Part shown: positions 28,096 through 36,724 of the stretch, in pieces
How the letters are laid out: every line of letters begins with the position of its first letter
Numbering within the stretch: position 1 is the stretch's first letter
NCBI GenBank assembly: GCA_964528055.1
Contig: CAZGQM010000012.1
Span: 49,358 to 113,357 of the forward strand
Direction: 5' to 3'
Length of the DNA: 64,000 nt
Origin: Geoanaerobacter sp964528055
Lineage (GTDB): Bacteria > Desulfobacterota > Desulfuromonadia > Geobacterales > DSM-12255
Position numbers and translations under genes: made by a program
Notes under the pieces: model-generated
Told to the model about the DNA's origin: nothing
Databases searched by the model: none
Seen by the model: the letters and a program-made list of their open reading frames with translations, nothing else

Positions 28096-28503
28096 TCAAG
28101 TTATACCTTTATCGATCAGAAATTTTGAGTATTCCTTGTCTGCTTTACTGATGTGCTTAAGCAGCCATTCTTCTAAAAATAGTATTATCTCGATGGTCAG
28201 TAATGATTCTCCCGCAAGAAATTTATTTATGTAGTTCATGATCTGGTTTGAAAATACTTCATGCTCTTGTATATGCGCATCAATCTGAGGATAGTTGTAT
28301 TTTCCCAACAGTTCTTCTTCCGCCTTAAAGTGGTTGGCGGCATAGTCAATTAACTCATGTACTATATATTCCATTTCATGTTTACTCTGATTAATAATTA
28401 CAGCATTGTAAGTCTGATTCAAAAGATTCAACAAATGCAAGTGATCAGAGTCAAATTGCTTGATGCCTGTATTGTAACGGTTGTCCCATTCGACTATTCT
28501 CAT
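28096..28503 (-). CDS. Bacteriohemerythrin
   Basis: A 135-residue single-domain O2-binding diiron protein. All ligand motifs are present: His21 in DSDHLHLL, HFKAE (HxxxE), HIQEH (HxxxH) and HISKAD (HxxxxD). No signal peptide, so cytoplasmic. Likely used to bind or deliver oxygen in a microaerobic setting. A second member lies at 37810. It starts 18 bases after a small unknown gene on the same strand and may be cotranscribed. Confidence 0.9.
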   Translation of the reverse strand: MRIVEWDNRYNTGIKQFDSDHLHLLNLLNQTYNAVIINQSKHEMEYIVHELIDYAANHFKAEEELLGKYNYPQIDAHIQEHEVFSNQIMNYINKFLAGESLLTIEIILFLEEWLLKHISKADKEYSKFLIDKGIT

Positions 28504-28521
28504 ATCAGGCTCCTGTATGAA

Positions 28522-28779
28522 TTAAACCTTTTCCTGCAAATCCTCTTCGGGTCCTGTTTCAGAATCCTTCTTCGGCTTATCATCGACATCCTTCGACTCG
28601 CTCGACATCCTGAGGGCTTCCTTGGAGATATTCACCGAATCAGATTTCGCCTTCTCCTCAGCTTTTTGAAACGCATTTGCGGCCTTTGCTACAGTCATGA
28701 TCTGTGCCGTTTGGGCATGAGGATTAACATCAGCAGGATTCATCTGTACACTGTTGGGTGTAAATAGTGTGGTAGTCAT
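28522..28779 (-). CDS. Small hydrophilic protein of unknown function
   Basis: An 85-residue protein without cysteine, signal peptide or membrane segment. The N-terminal third is Asn/Pro-rich, then a likely helix (MTVAKAANAFQKAEEKAKSD), a VNISKEALRMS stretch and a very acidic/Lys-rich tail. ATG 28779 is preferred because GGAAGG lies eight bases upstream. The VNISKEA wording is loosely like anti-sigma factor FlgM, but too little matches to assign it. It is located directly upstream of the bacteriohemerythrin gene. Confidence 0.55.
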   Translation of the reverse strand: MTTTLFTPNSVQMNPADVNPHAQTAQIMTVAKAANAFQKAEEKAKSDSVNISKEALRMSSESKDVDDKPKKDSETGPEEDLQEKV

Positions 28780-28869
28780 GTGTGTCACCTTCCAAAAATT
28801 ATACTAATAGTATCGGCTTTTTTGAGGTGTCATGAAGGAATTATAGCAGGGATGAGTAAAAATTGTAGC

Positions 28870-29718
28870 CTAATGCGATCCGGAAGCGGACTTACTTCTT
28901 TCAAATGGCTGTATGAGTAACTGAATAAGGGTGAGCCTCTTCATGTCGCGATATTCGTAAAGCCCGATGGTCATCCCTTCATGCCCTTTCTCCGGCTGTT
29001 CGCGATAGGTCCTGCAAAGCCGGTCCCACCAAGGGAGACAGAACCCAAAATTACTGTTGGTCTCATGGGGAATCACCGAGTGGTGAAGGCGGTGCATGTC
29101 GGGCGTCACCAGTGCAAGTCTTAGCCAACGGTCCAGAATAGAGGGTAGCCGGATGTTACCATGGCTGAACATGGCAGAGGAGTTGAGGGTCACCTCGAAG
29201 ATCAGGACTGCTTCCGGCGGGGCACCAATCAGATAGACCGCCAACAGCTTTATGGCCAATGATACGAGTATTTCCAGGGGGTGAAATCGGTTGCCGGTGG
29301 TTACATCCAGATCAAGATCGGAATGATGTACCCGATGGAACCGCCAGAAGATCGGCATGAAGTGGAAAAGTCTGTGTTGCTGATAGATCACGAAATCCAG
29401 CAAAATCACTGCTACTGCGATCTTGATTGTGTTCGGCAACTGAAAGAGGTTCAAGATGCCGAAGCCTCTTTCCTGGGCCAGGAGTGCCATTCCCAGGGGA
29501 AAGACCGGAAAGGCGATCCTTGAAATGAGTGTACCGAGAAGAAGAAGGAATATATTCGCAAACCAGCGTCCTCTTCGATTCACAGTCAGGGATCTGCGAG
29601 GGGTGAGTATCTCCCATGTGGCCATGAGCGCCAGGACTGAACAGAACATGGTAAATCGGATAGATGTTTCGTTCCACACCATAGGCGTCATCGTGGTATT
29701 GGGATGCAGGCTGAACAA
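28870..29718 (-). CDS. Sterol desaturase / fatty-acid hydroxylase family membrane protein
   Basis: 282 residues, several membrane helices and the eight-histidine diiron signature: HRLFH, HRVHH, then HRLHH and further His near the end. This family hydroxylates or desaturates lipids at the membrane surface. The substrate cannot be told and need not be a sterol. The start is uncertain: TTG 29718 has AGGGTG six bases upstream, while ATG 29691 lacks a ribosome site. Confidence 0.8.
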   Translation of the reverse strand: MFSLHPNTTMTPMVWNETSIRFTMFCSVLALMATWEILTPRRSLTVNRRGRWFANIFLLLLGTLISRIAFPVFPLGMALLAQERGFGILNLFQLPNTIKIAVAVILLDFVIYQQHRLFHFMPIFWRFHRVHHSDLDLDVTTGNRFHPLEILVSLAIKLLAVYLIGAPPEAVLIFEVTLNSSAMFSHGNIRLPSILDRWLRLALVTPDMHRLHHSVIPHETNSNFGFCLPWWDRLCRTYREQPEKGHEGMTIGLYEYRDMKRLTLIQLLIQPFERSKSASGSH

Positions 29719-29725
29719 AAAACAC

Positions 29726-29756
29726 CCTAGTGACTAGGAGGGCACGTCTACTAGGG
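29726..29756. promoter_or_regulatory. Palindrome with a third half-site, possible operator
   Basis: CCTAGT-G-ACTAGG (29726-29738) is a perfect inverted repeat just upstream of the desaturase-family start. A further ACTAGGG lies 17 bases on, at 29750. A second perfect palindrome, TATACT-T-AGTATA, is at 29800-29812 in the same divergent intergenic space. No regulator is identified. Confidence 0.3.
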
Positions 29757-29912
29757 CATAATGAGAACCCGAAGGCTCTCGCAACTGCTAATTTTCTTAT
29801 ATACTTAGTATACCTCCTCGTATCAACGTTTGCAAGGTTGCAACATCGTCATCTGATTGCCTGGAAGCAGAGGCTGTGATATAAGGAGGAATAGAAAAAA
29901 GGGGGTATGGTC

Positions 29913-30128
29913 ATGGAACTAACCATTCAAGAGCGGCAACTGCTTGCCGATTTCCGGAAACTCTCTCCAGTAGAGCAACTGGAATTCATGCAGCAACTTT
30001 CAACCCTGAAAAAAGGTGAGCCACACAAACCTGCCAGCCAGGAGCCATCGCCTGAAAACCAGTGCCCTCTGGCAAAGCAACCTGAAAAACGCCCAGAAAC
30101 CCTAAATGAACCGATCTTTACCGAATAG
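29913..30128 (+). CDS. Small hydrophilic protein, unknown
   Basis: 71 residues. The N-terminal half looks helical (LTIQERQLLADFRKLSPVEQLEFMQQLSTL) and the C-terminal half is Pro/Glu/Lys-rich and probably disordered. ATG 29913 is favoured by GGGGG seven bases before it. An in-frame ATG at 29907 is possible. Its end overlaps the next gene by 23 bases, so translational coupling is likely. The helical half resembles the generic shape of small regulatory or adaptor proteins. No family is recognised. Confidence 0.55.
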   Translation: MELTIQERQLLADFRKLSPVEQLEFMQQLSTLKKGEPHKPASQEPSPENQCPLAKQPEKRPETLNEPIFTE

Positions 30129-31581
30129 ATTCAGCAATCGCCATGCTGTTCATCTGATACTTCTGCTCTGCCTTGCGATGCAGCTGTTCGCTTTGGAAGC
30201 GTTTTGCGCAATGCCTTTGCAGCCGCTCACAGCGCCTCCTCTGGGTGACCGCTGGTTCAGCCTCTCCATGAATGGCGAGCGCGTTGGCTTTTCCCATGTG
30301 ACCGTCATCCCTACAGATGAAGGATACCGTATTACTTCAGAGGGGAGTGCAAAATTGCTGGTACTGGGCTTTACCCGCGAAGCCACCTCTCGAGAACGCT
30401 ACGATGTAAACCGCGACCTTTCGCTTCGCTCGTTTGCGGTGGAGCAGTTGATCGATAAGAGTCCGATGAACGTAACAGGCACGGTGACCGGACGCGCTAT
30501 CAAGGTTTCTGTGGAAACAAAAGGGGGGAGGAGTGAAAAAACCCTAAAGATCAAGGGCCCTGTCTACCCTTCACCGATTGCGAACCTTTACCCCCTTGTT
30601 AAGGGCTATGCAAAAGGCCGGAAATATAAGCTGCAGATACTCGACGTAGAGGCGGTAAAGGTAAAAGATCTCTCTGTCAAAGCGATCGGTATCGAGACAC
30701 GGAATGGAACGGAAGTTCTGCACATCCAGAATGATCTCTACACATTTGTCGATAACGACATCTGGCTGGATATGTCAGGTAACACCCTAGAGGAATCGGT
30801 CAGAGACGGATTAATTGTTACCTTGGCCGAGAGCGCCGAACAGGCCAGTCGTCTGCTTCTGGATGATGTCGTTGCCAAGCGCGACCTGGTCCTTGACTTT
30901 AGCCTGGTAAGGTTAGATCGGGAGATTTCCCTCCCGGGAAGCCTGCGCCATCTTATCCTAGAATTCACCGGATATCCTTCTGAGCTCTCCCTGCCCGAAG
31001 GGCCGGGCCAGACAGTGACACGCCCGGCGCCGGACCGGGTCCGATTCTCGCTTGCCGCCCCGCTGCGCCAGCTATCCGGAGCTCCCCTTTCTGCTGCCGA
31101 TCTCGGCCGATATCTGACATCGACACCTCGCATAAATGCCTCCCATCCTGACATTGTTGCCCGTCAAAAGGAGATCCTCGTCGGGAGTGACACCCTGGAT
31201 GTTTCCGTGGCCCGCCTCGTCCGGTGGGTCGCAGATTATCTGGAGGATACCGTGCTCGACAGCCAGTCTGCCGTTGAGGCGCTGCAACTGCGCAAGGGCA
31301 ATTGTCAGTCCCATGCCAGACTCTATGTTGCCTTGGCGAGGGCAGCAGGCATCCCGAGCAGAGTTGTTTCAGGACTGGTCTATGCCAAGGGGAAAGGATT
31401 GCTCTACCACAGCTGGGCTGAGAGTTACTCAAACGGCTGGTGGGCAATTGATCCCACCTTTGCCCAGGTGACGGCTGACATTACTCATATTAGGCTTATC
31501 GAAGGAGAGGAGCTGGACGAGATGGCCCCACTTGCCGGCATCGTAGGTAGGATAAAGGGAACGGTCATTGACCTCGAGTAG
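30106..31581 (+). CDS. Exported transglutaminase-like domain protein
   Basis: 491 residues with a signal peptide (hydrophobic stretch about 14-33). A long beta-rich N-terminal region leads to a C-terminal transglutaminase-like cysteine-protease-fold domain. Its triad is visible as Cys in RKGNCQSHARLYVALARAAGIPSR, His in YHSWAESY and Asp in WWAIDPTF. Bacterial members are often periplasmic peptidases or amidases. No ribosome site precedes the ATG, consistent with coupling to the overlapping small gene upstream. Confidence 0.82.
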   Translation: MNRSLPNRFSNRHAVHLILLLCLAMQLFALEAFCAMPLQPLTAPPLGDRWFSLSMNGERVGFSHVTVIPTDEGYRITSEGSAKLLVLGFTREATSRERYDVNRDLSLRSFAVEQLIDKSPMNVTGTVTGRAIKVSVETKGGRSEKTLKIKGPVYPSPIANLYPLVKGYAKGRKYKLQILDVEAVKVKDLSVKAIGIETRNGTEVLHIQNDLYTFVDNDIWLDMSGNTLEESVRDGLIVTLAESAEQASRLLLDDVVAKRDLVLDFSLVRLDREISLPGSLRHLILEFTGYPSELSLPEGPGQTVTRPAPDRVRFSLAAPLRQLSGAPLSAADLGRYLTSTPRINASHPDIVARQKEILVGSDTLDVSVARLVRWVADYLEDTVLDSQSAVEALQLRKGNCQSHARLYVALARAAGIPSRVVSGLVYAKGKGLLYHSWAESYSNGWWAIDPTFAQVTADITHIRLIEGEELDEMAPLAGIVGRIKGTVIDLE

Positions 31582-31670
31582 CTGCTATGAGGTATCGAAA
31601 GGCATATCACTGCCACTGGACGCTGATAAAGGCAGTTATATCTGAAAGTAACAAGAAGGGTTTTTACTGC

Positions 31671-31712
31671 TTGTCAATAGCGGACAAATATGGTATTTTT
31701 TGTCCTATTGTC
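31671..31712 (+). promoter_or_regulatory. Sigma-70-like promoter with overlapping repressor-type repeats
   Basis: TTGTCA at 31671, 17 bases, TATTTT at 31694. An inverted repeat GGACAAA-N10-TTTGTCC (31682-31705) covers the spacer and -10. The pentamer TTGTC occurs at 31671, 31700 and 31708, and its complement at 31683. The flavodiiron start is about 30 bp downstream. Confidence 0.45.
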
Positions 31713-31737
31713 TGTCCACGTATAGAAAGGAGCGACC

Positions 31738-32928
31738 ATGAACAGTATCATTGAAATCAAGCCAGGGGTCCACTGGGTAGGCTCCACAGATCCGGATCTG
31801 CGCATTTTCGACGAACTCTACCCTACCGAGCGAGGTACTACCTACAACTCGTACCTGGTGCAGGGGAACAACCAGATAGCCATTATTGACACTGTAAAAG
31901 AGAAGCGCACCGATGAATTCCTCGCCAAGGTGAAGTCACTGGTGGACCCTGCCAAGGTAGACTACATCATCGTCAACCACACCGAGCCTGATCACTCCGG
32001 TTCTCTTGCCTTTATGCTTGGGCATTGCCCCAATGCCACGGTTATTTCGACCCAGGCAGCCAGGACCTTTCTCGGCAACCTGATTCACACCGACTTCCCC
32101 TTCCGGGTAGTAAAAGACGGCGACACCATCGACCTCGGAGGGCGTACGCTACGATTCTTCAACGCACCGTATCTCCATTGGCCGGACACCATGTTCACTC
32201 TTCTGGAGCAGGATGGGATTCTGTTCACCTGTGATGCCTTCGGCGCGCACTTCTGCGGCGATGCCCTCTTCAACGACGAAGTACCGGACTACTCCAAGGA
32301 TATGCACTTTTATTTTGACTGTCTCATCCGGCCCTTCAAGGACAAGGTGCTGTCTGCCATACAGAAGATCGAAGGGGAGCGGATCGAGATGATCTGCCCG
32401 AGTCATGGTCCGGTGATTAGGACCGATCCTGCGCGCTACATAGGTTTCTATAAAGAGTGGGCCAGACCGGTGTCAGGCCCCAAGAAGGTTGCAATCTTCT
32501 ACCTTTCTCCTCACGGGAATACCGAAAAGATGGCTCATGCAGTTGCCAGGGGGGCATCACAGGAGGGGCTTGAAGTTGCCTGCTACCACCTCATTCAGCT
32601 TTCGGCAAGCGAGATTCGCGACCATATGGAAGAGGCCGACGCGCTGATCTTCGGCACACCGACGATCAACCGCGACATTCCAAAGCCGATGTGGGACGTA
32701 CTCACCTACCTTTCCACCGTTAAACTCAGAACCAACATCGGAGCGACCTTCGGAAGCTATGGATGGAGCGGGGAGGCGTGCAAGATGGTGGAAGATCGGC
32801 TGAAAGGGCTGAATTTCAAGCTCCCGGTTCCTTTTGTACGAGCACCCTTCACCCCTCGACCAGAGATACTCCAGCAGTGTGAAGCGCTCGGAAAAGCAAT
32901 AGCAGATGAGATATTGACGACCGCCTGA
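31738..32928 (+). CDS. A-type flavoprotein (flavodiiron protein, FprA/ROO-like)
   Basis: 396 residues: a metallo-beta-lactamase-like diiron domain followed by a flavodoxin domain (from about 250) with FMN-loop SPHGNTEKMA and SYGWSGEA. The diiron ligands begin with His81-x-Glu83-x-Asp85-His86 (NHTEPDHSG), and further His are in LHWPD and PSHGP. These enzymes reduce O2 to water or NO to N2O using electrons from rubredoxin or similar, a typical oxygen defence in anaerobes. There is no fused rubredoxin domain. The start has AAAGGAG upstream, with promoter and inverted repeats before it. Confidence 0.92.
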   Translation: MNSIIEIKPGVHWVGSTDPDLRIFDELYPTERGTTYNSYLVQGNNQIAIIDTVKEKRTDEFLAKVKSLVDPAKVDYIIVNHTEPDHSGSLAFMLGHCPNATVISTQAARTFLGNLIHTDFPFRVVKDGDTIDLGGRTLRFFNAPYLHWPDTMFTLLEQDGILFTCDAFGAHFCGDALFNDEVPDYSKDMHFYFDCLIRPFKDKVLSAIQKIEGERIEMICPSHGPVIRTDPARYIGFYKEWARPVSGPKKVAIFYLSPHGNTEKMAHAVARGASQEGLEVACYHLIQLSASEIRDHMEEADALIFGTPTINRDIPKPMWDVLTYLSTVKLRTNIGATFGSYGWSGEACKMVEDRLKGLNFKLPVPFVRAPFTPRPEILQQCEALGKAIADEILTTA

Positions 32929-32937
32929 TTTCACGGG

Positions 32938-32971
32938 AAAACCTCCGAGGTTCCAAAGCCTCGGAGGTTTA
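32938..32971 (+). terminator. Likely terminator after the flavodiiron gene
   Basis: ACCTCCGAGG/CCTCGGAGGT stem of about 11 bp with an eight-base loop. Only a short T stretch follows, so efficiency is uncertain. Confidence 0.6.
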
Positions 32972-33176
32972 GGCTCAAATGTAACTCCATCTTGATTGCA
33001 AGGACGAAACCGTATTGTAATTAAGGCATTTCCGTGGAGCGTAGGCATCCTGCCTGAGTTTCGAGCGGGTTTCGCAACTGAACGTAATCCTTCTTGAAGA
33101 GATTCAATAATCTATTGGAAAGTCAGAATTATTAAACTGTCTGCAGAAAATCCACTTGAAGCTGACGGGAGGCTAC

Positions 33177-33644
33177 ATGTCACTTGAAGGAAAGAAGGCA
33201 CCTGACTTCACTCTCGTTGGAAGCGATGGGAAATCTCATAAACTTTCGGATTTCACAGGGCAAAAAGTAGTGCTCTATTTTTACCCCAAGGATAATACGC
33301 CCGGCTGCACCAAGGAAGCCTGCGGATTCCGCGACCTGAAACCTCAACTCGACAATCTCGACGTGGTACTTTTCGGCGTTAGCAAAGATAGCTTGAAATC
33401 ACACGACAAGTTTATAAAAGACTTCGGGCTTCCCTTCACATTGCTCTCCGATCCCGACGCCTCCATGATGACGGCTTATGCAGCGTACGGTGAAAAGGTC
33501 ATGTACGGAAAGAAGTGCATGGGCGTCATTCGCTCCACCGTAGTAATCGGGCAGGATGGAATTGTCATCAGGCACTGGCAAAAGGTTGCCAAGGCAGAAA
33601 CACATCCGGTTGAAGTGGTTGAATGGCTTATAAAAAATGTGTAG
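33177..33644 (+). CDS. bcp: Thiol peroxidase, Bcp/PrxQ type
   Basis: A 155-residue peroxiredoxin reducing peroxides with thioredoxin. It has the 2-Cys arrangement of PrxQ: peroxidatic Cys44 and resolving Cys49 (PGCTKEAC), five residues apart. ATG 33177 follows GGGAGG, and an in-frame start at 33156 is less likely. With the neighbouring flavodiiron gene it suggests an oxidative-stress block. Confidence 0.92.
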   Translation: MSLEGKKAPDFTLVGSDGKSHKLSDFTGQKVVLYFYPKDNTPGCTKEACGFRDLKPQLDNLDVVLFGVSKDSLKSHDKFIKDFGLPFTLLSDPDASMMTAYAAYGEKVMYGKKCMGVIRSTVVIGQDGIVIRHWQKVAKAETHPVEVVEWLIKNV

Positions 33645-33658
33645 TTGATGCTGCACCG

Positions 33659-34054
33659 TCACCAGATCGTTTTCAGACCTTTAACCTTTTTCAATGCACG
33701 ATCACTAGTCAATAGCGGTATTTTATGGTGAATGGCTGTGGCCGCGATTATCCGGTCGGCAGGGTCATTGTGCGAAAAGAGTTGATCATTTGCGGAAAGG
33801 GAGGCTATTCCTGCGGAAATCGGTAACACGGTCAGCCTGTTTGCGGCAACCACAAGTTGCAGGAACTCAGTGGTGTGAGCATCGGGCTTAAGTCGCCCCT
33901 TATCGATAAGCATGGCAATTTCCCATAGCGATATATCACTACAGGCAAGGGTTCCACTCAATCTCCCCTTATGTATCTCATCGATGGCTTTTTTGCTCAA
34001 CTTTTCAGGTGCAAGCGCATCAAAGACAATGGCGCAGGTGTCAAGAAGCATCAA
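33659..34054 (-). CDS. PIN-domain toxin (VapC family)
   Basis: 131 residues with the PIN acidic set: Asp5 in LLDTCAIV, Glu in SLWEIAML, Asp in NDPADRIIAATA and Asp in LLTSDRALK. VapC proteins are Mg-dependent RNases, often cutting initiator tRNA or rRNA. The gene overlaps the upstream antitoxin gene by 14 bases. Confidence 0.88.
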   Translation of the reverse strand: MMLLDTCAIVFDALAPEKLSKKAIDEIHKGRLSGTLACSDISLWEIAMLIDKGRLKPDAHTTEFLQLVVAANRLTVLPISAGIASLSANDQLFSHNDPADRIIAATAIHHKIPLLTSDRALKKVKGLKTIW

Positions 34055-34280
34055 GGGCCGCCTCCCATGTCACTTTAACCGGCGAAGTAACATCACCCAC
34101 CCAGCTGCTTTTCCTGATCTCTGCCAAACGGCTCTTGGCTGATTCGCACTCTTGTATCTCAGGCACCAGACGGGCGATCGTTTTGCCGCGTGAAGTGAGA
34201 GCTACTTCTTCACCTTTCCTTACCTTTTCAAGGTAGGACGGAAGGTGGTTTCTAAACTCGGTTACGTTGACCTGTATCAT
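34041..34280 (-). CDS. Phd/YefM-type antitoxin
   Basis: 79 residues. The N-terminal VNVTEFRNHLPSYLEKVRKGEEVALTSRGKTIARLVP is the Phd/YefM DNA-binding fold, and the acidic/Trp-containing C-terminus should wrap the toxin. GGAG precedes the start. Antitoxin upstream of toxin with overlap is the usual order for an autoregulated pair. The paired operator is described separately. Confidence 0.87.
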   Translation of the reverse strand: MIQVNVTEFRNHLPSYLEKVRKGEEVALTSRGKTIARLVPEIQECESAKSRLAEIRKSSWVGDVTSPVKVTWEAALDAS

Positions 34281-34299
34281 GGTGATCTCCTGAACATTA

Positions 34300-34338
34300 T
34301 GTACAGTTGAATGTACACAACATGCTTCAGATTGTCAA
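34300..34338 (-). promoter_or_regulatory. Toxin-antitoxin promoter with TGTACA operator pair
   Basis: On the minus strand TTGACA (34338-34333), 17 bases, TACATT (34315-34310). Two copies of the palindrome TGTACA, at 34300 and 34312, are spaced one helical turn-like 12 bp and overlap the -10 box, as expected for autorepression by the antitoxin. Confidence 0.6.
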
Positions 34339-34433
34339 ATCGACGACAATTGTAGATCAAACAGCGAAAGGTTTTGCATTCACTTTCCTTTTCTCCCTTC
34401 CCAGCCTTCCTGATTTCGGGCATTATACCCGTC

Positions 34434-36692
34434 ATGCCTGATCTTCAGCAAATCATTGTTGATGTCGTAGTTCCACTCCCGCTCGACACCACCTACAGCT
34501 ATCTCGTCCCTTCCACATTCGGCCCCGTACAGATCGGCATGCGGCTGCTTGTCCCGTTCGGACGACGTACCCTGACCGCCTATATTATCGGATTCAACAA
34601 GCATCCTGCAGGAGAACTGAAGGAGGCTCTCGCACTGCTCGACAGGGAGCCGTTATTCACTCAGACAGAACTTGAGTTTTTCCGCTGGAGTGCAGGTTAC
34701 TACCTGCATCCGCTGGGCGAGGTGATAAAGGCAGCCCTGCCGGCAGGGATCAATATTATAGGGAAGAAACGTCACTCTGTACTTGACGATGGAACCATTG
34801 TCAATGAAGAGGTGCTGACCGGAGGGCGTGAGGTCAAGCGTGAAACATTCTATCGACCGCTTCTGTCTCCAACCGGAGAAAAGGCTCTGCGCGGCCGGAA
34901 ATCAGCAACAGTAGATCTACTCCGGGAACTGGGCGAATTGCCTGCTGCGTTGCTCAGGAAAGAGACGGGGATAGATTCAGCAGGGCTTAGGGAGCTGATG
35001 AAAGCGGGCTGGATAGAAGGGGATGAACGCGAGGTATACCGCGACCCGTTTCGCGAGGAAGTAGCCATTCGCGATACCCTGCCTGAACTGACAGCAGATC
35101 AGGCCTTAGCCATGGAGAGCCTTACCCCGGCTCTCGATAGCGGGCGCTTTTCTCCGTACCTGCTGCATGGGGTTACCGGCAGCGGAAAGACCGAAGTCTA
35201 TCTCAGGGCCATCAGCCATGTCCTTGCTCAAGGAAGAACCGCATTGGTGCTGGTGCCGGAGATTGCCTTAACCCCGCAGCTGGTAGGACGTTTCCGCAGC
35301 CGCTTCGGCAGCGGCATTGCTGTTCTCCACAGCGGGCTCACCCCGGGCGAGCGGTTCGATGAATGGCGCCGGATAAGGCGGGGCGAGGCTTCCATGGTTA
35401 TCGGTGCCCGCTCTGCCATATTTGCGCCTCTGGAGCGGATCGGGATACTTGTGGTGGACGAAGAGCATGAGGCGAGCTACAAGCAGGCCGAGGGATTTCG
35501 CTACAATGCGCGTGATCTGGCCCTCGTCAGGGGGAAGTTGTTGAATGCCTGCGTGATCCTTGGAAGCGCCACCCCGCAGGTCTCCACCCGGTACGCCGCA
35601 GATGAAGGCCGTCTCGGCTATCTCAGCCTTTCCTGCCGTGTGCGGGAGTTGCCCATGCCAGAGACGGTATTGATCGATATCCGTGGCAGAAAGAGCGAGT
35701 CGTTCTCCCCGGAGCTCGTCAAGGCAATGACAAGCAACCTTGAAGCAGGCGGACAGACCCTCCTCTTCCTCAACCGCCGAGGCTTCGCCACCTATCTGGT
35801 CTGCCAGGATTGCGGCCATGTCTTCCGCTGTCCCAACTGTGCCGTGACCCTTACCCATCACCGGAAAAGGGGGCGGCACTATTGCCACTATTGCGATCAC
35901 TCGATCCCGGCGCCGAGCCTCTGCCCCGAATGCGAGGGGGGAGAGATCGCCCTGCTGGGACGCGGGACAGAGAGGATAGAGGATGAGGTGCGGGAGATCT
36001 TTCCTGACGCCCGAATCGCCCGGATGGATCGCGATACAACTGCCGGAAGGGGGGGGCACAGCCGGATATTAAAGAAGGTTGAGCAGGGAGAGATCGACAT
36101 ACTGGTGGGGACGCAGATGATCGCCAAGGGTCACGACTTCCCCGGTGTCACGCTGGTCGGGGTGATATCTGCAGATGCGTCGCTCAACCTGCCCGATTTC
36201 AGAAGCGCCGAGCGGACATTTCAGCTACTGACCCAGGTCAGCGGTCGAGCCGGGCGTGGAGACCAGCCGGGAATCGTCATGGTGCAGGCTCTTTCGCCGG
36301 ATCACTATGCCATAAGCCGGGCTCTTGCACACGATTTCCAGGGGTTTTACGAGGATGAGATTGCGTTCCGGAGTGAGCTGGAGTACCCGCCTTTTTCGCA
36401 TATCGCAATGCTTGAACTCTCCGGTAACAGCGAACAGGCGGTTGATGATGCATCAAAAAAAACGGCTTCGGAGCTTTCTCGTCACAAACCCGCACTCCAT
36501 GCTAGGGTGACCATCCTCGGCCCAGCTGCTGCTCCGCTTGGAATGCTCAGGGGACGTCACCGTCGTCAGATACTCCTCAAGTCAAAGCAGCGAACCGACC
36601 TGCACCGGCTTATCAAGGCGGCCAGAGAAACGCTTTGCATTCCCAGTACGGTTCGGCTTACCATCGACATAGACCCGGTGGATATGCAGTAA
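34434..36692 (+). CDS. priA: Primosomal replication-restart helicase PriA
   Basis: 752 residues. The N-terminal 3'-DNA-binding domain (about 1-200) leads to a DExH helicase core with Walker A HGVTGSGKTEVYL and DEEHEASYKQ. A cysteine-rich zinc insert follows (CQDCGHVFRCPNC, HYCHYC, CPEC), then helicase motifs V/VI (VSGRAGRGDQPG). ATG 34434 is chosen as it gives the family-like MPDLQQIIVDVVVPLPL. A TTG at 34374 in frame lacks support. No strong ribosome site is seen. Confidence 0.93.
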   Translation: MPDLQQIIVDVVVPLPLDTTYSYLVPSTFGPVQIGMRLLVPFGRRTLTAYIIGFNKHPAGELKEALALLDREPLFTQTELEFFRWSAGYYLHPLGEVIKAALPAGINIIGKKRHSVLDDGTIVNEEVLTGGREVKRETFYRPLLSPTGEKALRGRKSATVDLLRELGELPAALLRKETGIDSAGLRELMKAGWIEGDEREVYRDPFREEVAIRDTLPELTADQALAMESLTPALDSGRFSPYLLHGVTGSGKTEVYLRAISHVLAQGRTALVLVPEIALTPQLVGRFRSRFGSGIAVLHSGLTPGERFDEWRRIRRGEASMVIGARSAIFAPLERIGILVVDEEHEASYKQAEGFRYNARDLALVRGKLLNACVILGSATPQVSTRYAADEGRLGYLSLSCRVRELPMPETVLIDIRGRKSESFSPELVKAMTSNLEAGGQTLLFLNRRGFATYLVCQDCGHVFRCPNCAVTLTHHRKRGRHYCHYCDHSIPAPSLCPECEGGEIALLGRGTERIEDEVREIFPDARIARMDRDTTAGRGGHSRILKKVEQGEIDILVGTQMIAKGHDFPGVTLVGVISADASLNLPDFRSAERTFQLLTQVSGRAGRGDQPGIVMVQALSPDHYAISRALAHDFQGFYEDEIAFRSELEYPPFSHIAMLELSGNSEQAVDDASKKTASELSRHKPALHARVTILGPAAAPLGMLRGRHRRQILLKSKQRTDLHRLIKAARETLCIPSTVRLTIDIDPVDMQ

Positions 36693-36724
36693 TGATGGAT
36701 GTTCCTAGAGGGCCAAAGGGTTTC

